Assembly (NCBI RefSeq): GCF_003052165.1 | Contig: NZ_CP024869.1 | Coordinates: 2,328,001 to 2,392,000 of the forward strand | DNA from: Dietzia sp. JS16-p6b | GTDB lineage: Bacteria; Actinomycetota; Actinomycetes; Mycobacteriales; Mycobacteriaceae | DNA: 64,000 bases | Direction: 5' to 3' | Part shown: positions 61,057 to 64,000 of the stretch, in pieces | Numbering within the stretch: the first letter of the stretch is position 1 | Layout: each line of letters begins with the position of its first letter | The notes under the pieces: model-generated | Told to the model about the DNA's origin: nothing | The model's database searches: none | The model's input: only the letters and a program-made list of their open reading frames with translations | Position numbers and translations under genes: made by a program

Positions 61057-62310
61057 TCACGCCACCGCCAGCGGCCGGACCTGCTCGAGCATCACGTCGA
61101 CGAACACGTCGGTGTTCTCCGCGCTGCCCAGACCGTGTCCGCCCTCGAGCCAGATCAGCTCCTTGGTCGGGGCGTCGAGTACGTCGTAGTACTCCTGCAC
61201 CAGGCTCGGCATCGCGTTGACGTCGTGGCGTCCCACGAAGAAGAACACCGGCACCTCCAACACGGGGGCCTGCTCCACGAAATCCAGGTCCTCGAGCTGC
61301 GGGTACACGGCGTTGAACGAGTCGATCAGCCCGCGGGTGTGGTTGATCGTGTCGAGGTAGCCGTACTCGGGCACGAAGAACCCGAGGAGCGGCACCACCA
61401 GCGTGTAGCGGGGCGTGCCCATGATCTCGTTGAGCACGTCGAGGAAGTCCACGTAGGGCCGCACCACGTTCTCGCCGTGGTACGGCGGCGGTCCGTTCTC
61501 GCGGAGCCTGTCCGCACGCCGGGTCTCGCCCTGCTCCTCGAGGTGCGCCAGCGCCAGCTCGTAGCCCATCCGGTCGTTCTCGCCTGTGTTGACCATCTGC
61601 CCGCTGCTGACGAAGGCGTGGAAGAGCTCGGGGTGCTCCTGCACCAGCCAGATGCCGAGGATGCTCGACCACGACACCCCGTAGACCACGATCCTCTCCT
61701 GCCCGAATCGCTCGATCAGATACCGGGCGAGCGCGGCCGCGTCGTCGACGAACCGCTGCCGGTCGAGCTCGTCGAACGGCACGGCGCCGTACGACCTGCC
61801 CGTCCCCGGCTCGTCCCAGTTCACCACCGTGAACTGTTCCTCCAGCGGCCGGAACTCGCGCGAGTTGAAGAACCCGCCGCCGCCCGGGCCGCCCATCCCG
61901 AGGTTGAGCAGGACCGGGTTTGACGTGTCGTGGCCGCGCAGGGTGATCCACTGCTCGCTGCCGTTCAGCTCCACCGCCTCCATCGACGCAATGCTGCCGG
62001 GCACCGGCTCGCCGTCCGGTCCGGTGATCGGCGGCGTCACGGCGAGGGTCTGCGAGGCGAGCACCGACCCGATCGCCGCGATCGCCACCACGCCCACCGC
62101 GGCCGGCCGCACCCACCGCCGGCGACGCGCGGCGACGAGCCAGACCAGACCGCCCAGGCCCAGCACGAGAAGGGGTAGCCACGCCCATAGTGGGACCGAC
62201 GTGGTGAGGGGCAACAGGAGCACGGGAAGGAGCAGGAGGACGACCGCGACAACGGCCGCCGCGGTAACCCACCCGTGCGCCCGACCAGGCGACTTACGGC
62301 GCGCTGCCAC
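61057..62310 (-). CDS. membrane-anchored alpha/beta hydrolase, proline-iminopeptidase-like
   Basis: A 417-residue protein. Two or three N-terminal membrane helices (VTAAAVVAVVLLLLPVLLLP; WAWLPLLVLGLGGLVWLVAA; VGVVAIAAIGSVLASQ) precede an exported alpha/beta hydrolase domain: LLNLGMGGPGGGG (oxyanion), NWDEPGTGRS, VVYGVSWSSILG (nucleophile Ser in GVSWSS), and FFVGRHDVNAM for the acid. The DEPGTGRS style matches proline iminopeptidase relatives. The GTG start lies inside the 3' end of hsp20 (17-base overlap), so it is probably co-transcribed. The substrate is unknown. Confidence 0.82.
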   Translation of the reverse strand: MAARRKSPGRAHGWVTAAAVVAVVLLLLPVLLLPLTTSVPLWAWLPLLVLGLGGLVWLVAARRRRWVRPAAVGVVAIAAIGSVLASQTLAVTPPITGPDGEPVPGSIASMEAVELNGSEQWITLRGHDTSNPVLLNLGMGGPGGGGFFNSREFRPLEEQFTVVNWDEPGTGRSYGAVPFDELDRQRFVDDAAALARYLIERFGQERIVVYGVSWSSILGIWLVQEHPELFHAFVSSGQMVNTGENDRMGYELALAHLEEQGETRRADRLRENGPPPYHGENVVRPYVDFLDVLNEIMGTPRYTLVVPLLGFFVPEYGYLDTINHTRGLIDSFNAVYPQLEDLDFVEQAPVLEVPVFFFVGRHDVNAMPSLVQEYYDVLDAPTKELIWLEGGHGLGSAENTDVFVDVMLEQVRPLAVA

Positions 62311-62728
62311 CGGACCCGATCTGGATCTTCGTCGGCGCGGAGATCTCCGCCAGGGGGACGGTGACCTTGAGGACACCGTCGTCGTAGTCGGCCGTGATCT
62401 TCTGGACATCGGCGTGATCGGGCAACGCGATGCTGCGGAAGAAGCTGCTGCTGCTCTCGCGGACGACGTACTTGCGCGACTTGTCCTCGTCGCGCTCGTG
62501 CCGCTCGGCCTGGATGGACAGCGTCCCCTTGTCGACGGCGACGGAGATGTCCTTCTCCTCGAAGTTCGGGAGATGGACCTCCACCACCAACCCCGTGTCC
62601 CCCTCGGTGTACACGTCGGTGGTCGGGGCCCTGCCGCGGAGGGTGCCCAACAGACCGCTGTCCAGGAACTCCCTCCGCAGGGCGTCGAGCCCCGCGAACG
62701 GATCGAATCGTGCCAGGTTGTCCGCCAT
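62294..62728 (-). CDS. Hsp20-family small heat-shock protein
   Basis: A 144-residue alpha-crystallin protein. The N-terminal arm FDPFAGLDALRREF leads to the crystallin domain (TTDVYTEGDTGLVVEVHLPN; GTLSIQAERHERDE; FFRSIALPDHAD; DYDDGVLKVTVPL) and ends with KIQIG, the I-x-I type tail motif. It holds unfolding proteins in an ATP-independent way. It is divergent from the universal stress gene, and a DosR-like half-conserved site lies 89 bases upstream, so induction under low oxygen is possible. Confidence 0.95.
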   Translation of the reverse strand: MADNLARFDPFAGLDALRREFLDSGLLGTLRGRAPTTDVYTEGDTGLVVEVHLPNFEEKDISVAVDKGTLSIQAERHERDEDKSRKYVVRESSSSFFRSIALPDHADVQKITADYDDGVLKVTVPLAEISAPTKIQIGSGGSAP

Positions 62729-62816
62729 GATCGTGCTCCTTCTGCTCGGACGACATCACGCAACATCGTGACGGGTGGTCACGACCCATCGTCGTCCCGC
62801 CGATCGGGGCGGAGTA

Positions 62817-62830
62817 GGGCCATTGGGCCC
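62817..62830. promoter_or_regulatory. candidate DosR-like box upstream of hsp20
   Basis: GGGCCATTGGGCCC matches 10 of 14 core positions of the mycobacterial DosR box GGGACTWWAGTCCC. It is palindromic (GGGCC/GGCCC), so direction cannot be told. It lies 89 bases from the hsp20 start. Confidence 0.35.
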
Positions 62831-62921
62831 GACCTCGACGGTCCACTCGACCGGCATGCCCGACCACCGACGGGCACACGCACGGTCGGACGGGTCGATC
62901 GACCCGGGGACCTCTCACCGC

Positions 62922-62935
62922 GGGACTTTCGGCCC
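62922..62935 (+). promoter_or_regulatory. candidate DosR-like box upstream of universal stress gene
   Basis: GGGACTTTCGGCCC matches 12 of 14 core positions of the DosR consensus GGGACTWWAGTCCC. It ends 36 bases before the start codon of the universal stress gene. A weaker similar sequence, GGGACCTCTCACC, is at 62907-62919. Confidence 0.5.
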
Positions 62936-62971
62936 TATCGGCGGTTCCGGTACCGGTACGACGATGACGGC

Positions 62972-63403
62972 ATGACCGAAGCACTGAGCCCGGACCGCAT
63001 CGTCGTCGGAGTCGACGGGTCCCGTCCGTCACTCTCCGCACTACGACGAGGCGCGCAGATCGCCGCCGCCCTGGACCTGACGGTGGAGGCGATCACCACC
63101 TGGGACTACCCGCCGATGATCGACGCCTACTACACGGCGGACTGGACGCTCGACGAGGACGCCGCAAAGCTGCTCGCCACCGCGGTCGACGACGCGTTCG
63201 ACGGATCACCCCCCGAAGGGCTCCGCCAGACGGTCCTGCAGGGGCCCGCGGCGCGCCTGCTGATCGAGCACAGCAGGGGCGCGTACATGCTCGTGCTCGG
63301 CAGCCGCGGGCACGGCGGTTTCGTCGGGCTGCTGGTGGGATCGGTGAGTTCCGCCTGTGCCGCCCACGCGCACTGCCCCGTCCTCATCATGCACGAGGAC
63401 TGA
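62972..63403 (+). CDS. universal stress protein (UspA family)
   Basis: A 143-residue single-domain Usp. It starts with the strand RIVVGVDGSRPSLSALRRGA and ends with the ATP-binding signature LVLGSRGHGGFVGLLVGSVS and CPVLIMHE. Nucleotide binding is expected. The ATG at 62972 follows the DosR-like site; upstream sequence in the same frame is not Usp-like. It stands between hsp20 (divergent) and the nitroreductase gene (convergent), a grouping that recalls the mycobacterial dormancy regulon. Confidence 0.94.
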   Translation: MTEALSPDRIVVGVDGSRPSLSALRRGAQIAAALDLTVEAITTWDYPPMIDAYYTADWTLDEDAAKLLATAVDDAFDGSPPEGLRQTVLQGPAARLLIEHSRGAYMLVLGSRGHGGFVGLLVGSVSSACAAHAHCPVLIMHED

Positions 63404-63421
63404 CCGGGATCCGGGGCTGAA

Positions 63422-64000
63422 TCAGGCCGTGGCCCTGGCTGCCGCCGCCACCCCGGAGGACATCGTCGTCAGGATGTCCGCCACCGGCCGTCGCGGCGTC
63501 AGCGGTAGGGCCTTCGCGCCCGGCCGCGCCCACCCCATCCGGATGATGAGCTGGGGGAAGCATCCGCTCGACATGGCGGACTGCTGCAACACCCGCCGGG
63601 TCGCCGGCACCTCCAGCGCCTCGCTGATCGGGCAGGTCGACAAGCCGAAGGACGTGGCCTCCAGGAGCACCGCGCTGCTCGCCTCACCAGCACGGAGATG
63701 GCTGAAGTGGTCGTCACCGGGCGTCGCCATGACGAGGAACGCGCCCGCGTCCTCGGCGTCGCCGGCACGGCTTCCGGGGTCGCCGGCGTGGCGCCCCGGG
63801 TCGCCCTCGTGGCCCCCGGCCGCGGTGTCGGCCAGCGAGGCCGCCGCGAATCGCCGCGAGGCGATCGCCCCGTCGGAGGCGGAGGACCGCGGTACGTTCC
63901 TGGCGGGCACACCGTCGACCTCACGGAACGACCCACTCCACCCCTCGATCTCCGATCGGTAGGCGTCATCGCCCGCGTGGATCCGCGCCGCGGCGTGGAC
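63422..64000 (-). CDS. Acg-type nitroreductase-like protein, 5' end cut by window
   Basis: The frame is open to the right edge, so only about the last 192 residues are seen. The segments GAFLVMATPGDDHFSHLRAG, LLEATSFGLSTCPISEALEV and PQLIIRMGWARPGAKALPLT match the C-terminal part of the Acg/nitroreductase-like family. In Mycobacterium tuberculosis Acg is DosR-controlled and adjacent to the small heat-shock gene hspX, which fits the neighbours here. A stretch of Gly/Asp/Ala-rich repeats lies between. Whether FMN is bound cannot be judged from this part. Confidence 0.75.
   Translation of the reverse strand, partial: VHAAARIHAGDDAYRSEIEGWSGSFREVDGVPARNVPRSSASDGAIASRRFAAASLADTAAGGHEGDPGRHAGDPGSRAGDAEDAGAFLVMATPGDDHFSHLRAGEASSAVLLEATSFGLSTCPISEALEVPATRRVLQQSAMSSGCFPQLIIRMGWARPGAKALPLTPRRPVADILTTMSSGVAAAARATA

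Overview
The window is high-GC actinobacterial DNA. Gene content and order (eno, a FtsB/DivIC-type gene, DUF501 and ppx in overlapping series; a hydrolase/acyl-CoA-ligase fusion; a small heat-shock / universal stress / Acg-type nitroreductase group with DosR-like sites) suggest a mycolic-acid-containing member of Mycobacteriales. Dietzia or a near relative is my best guess, but this is inference and not proven by any marker here.

Layout. (1) 1-2735: the end of an iron-siderophore ABC importer (two FecCD permeases and an ATPase). (2) 2924-6324: a two-gene unit pairing an ATP-grasp ligase with an unrecognised 674-residue protein that carries a papain-like Cys/His/Asn constellation. (3) 6436-14670: hydrolase, cytochrome P450, methyltransferase, BBE-type flavin oxidase and glycosyltransferase, with a divergent TetR gene and an inverted repeat in the control region; this looks like specialised metabolism or detoxification. 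(4) 14773-17766: a PhaC/depolymerase-like hydrolase fused to an acyl-CoA-synthetase-like domain.

(5) 17.8-50.3 kb: an accessory island of anti-phage functions, largely wrecked by insertion sequences. A Druantia type III-like pair (druH-like and druE-like) is cut by three IS insertions, one of them an IS5 element that itself carries an IS21 element. Removing each IS with one copy of its target duplication restores single open frames of 1026 and 1757 codons. Next to it are a decayed jetA (Wadjet, DUF3375) remnant, a decayed IS1380, an intact low-GC AIPR-type abortive infection gene, a third IS21 element split by a second copy of the same 1600-bp IS3 element, and an apparently intact three-gene restriction-modification-like operon (two N6-adenine methylase-type proteins and a GIY-YIG-like/SF2 helicase protein). 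The island ends at a tRNA-Leu(UAA) gene. I found no integrase and no second copy of the tRNA 3' end.

(6) 50.4-64.0 kb: core genes (ppx, DUF501, FtsB/DivIC-type, eno), then a NERD-domain protein, an SF2 helicase, membrane proteins, an amino-acid permease, an MgtE-type Mg transporter, a membrane-anchored hydrolase, and the hsp20 / universal stress / nitroreductase group, which runs off the right edge.
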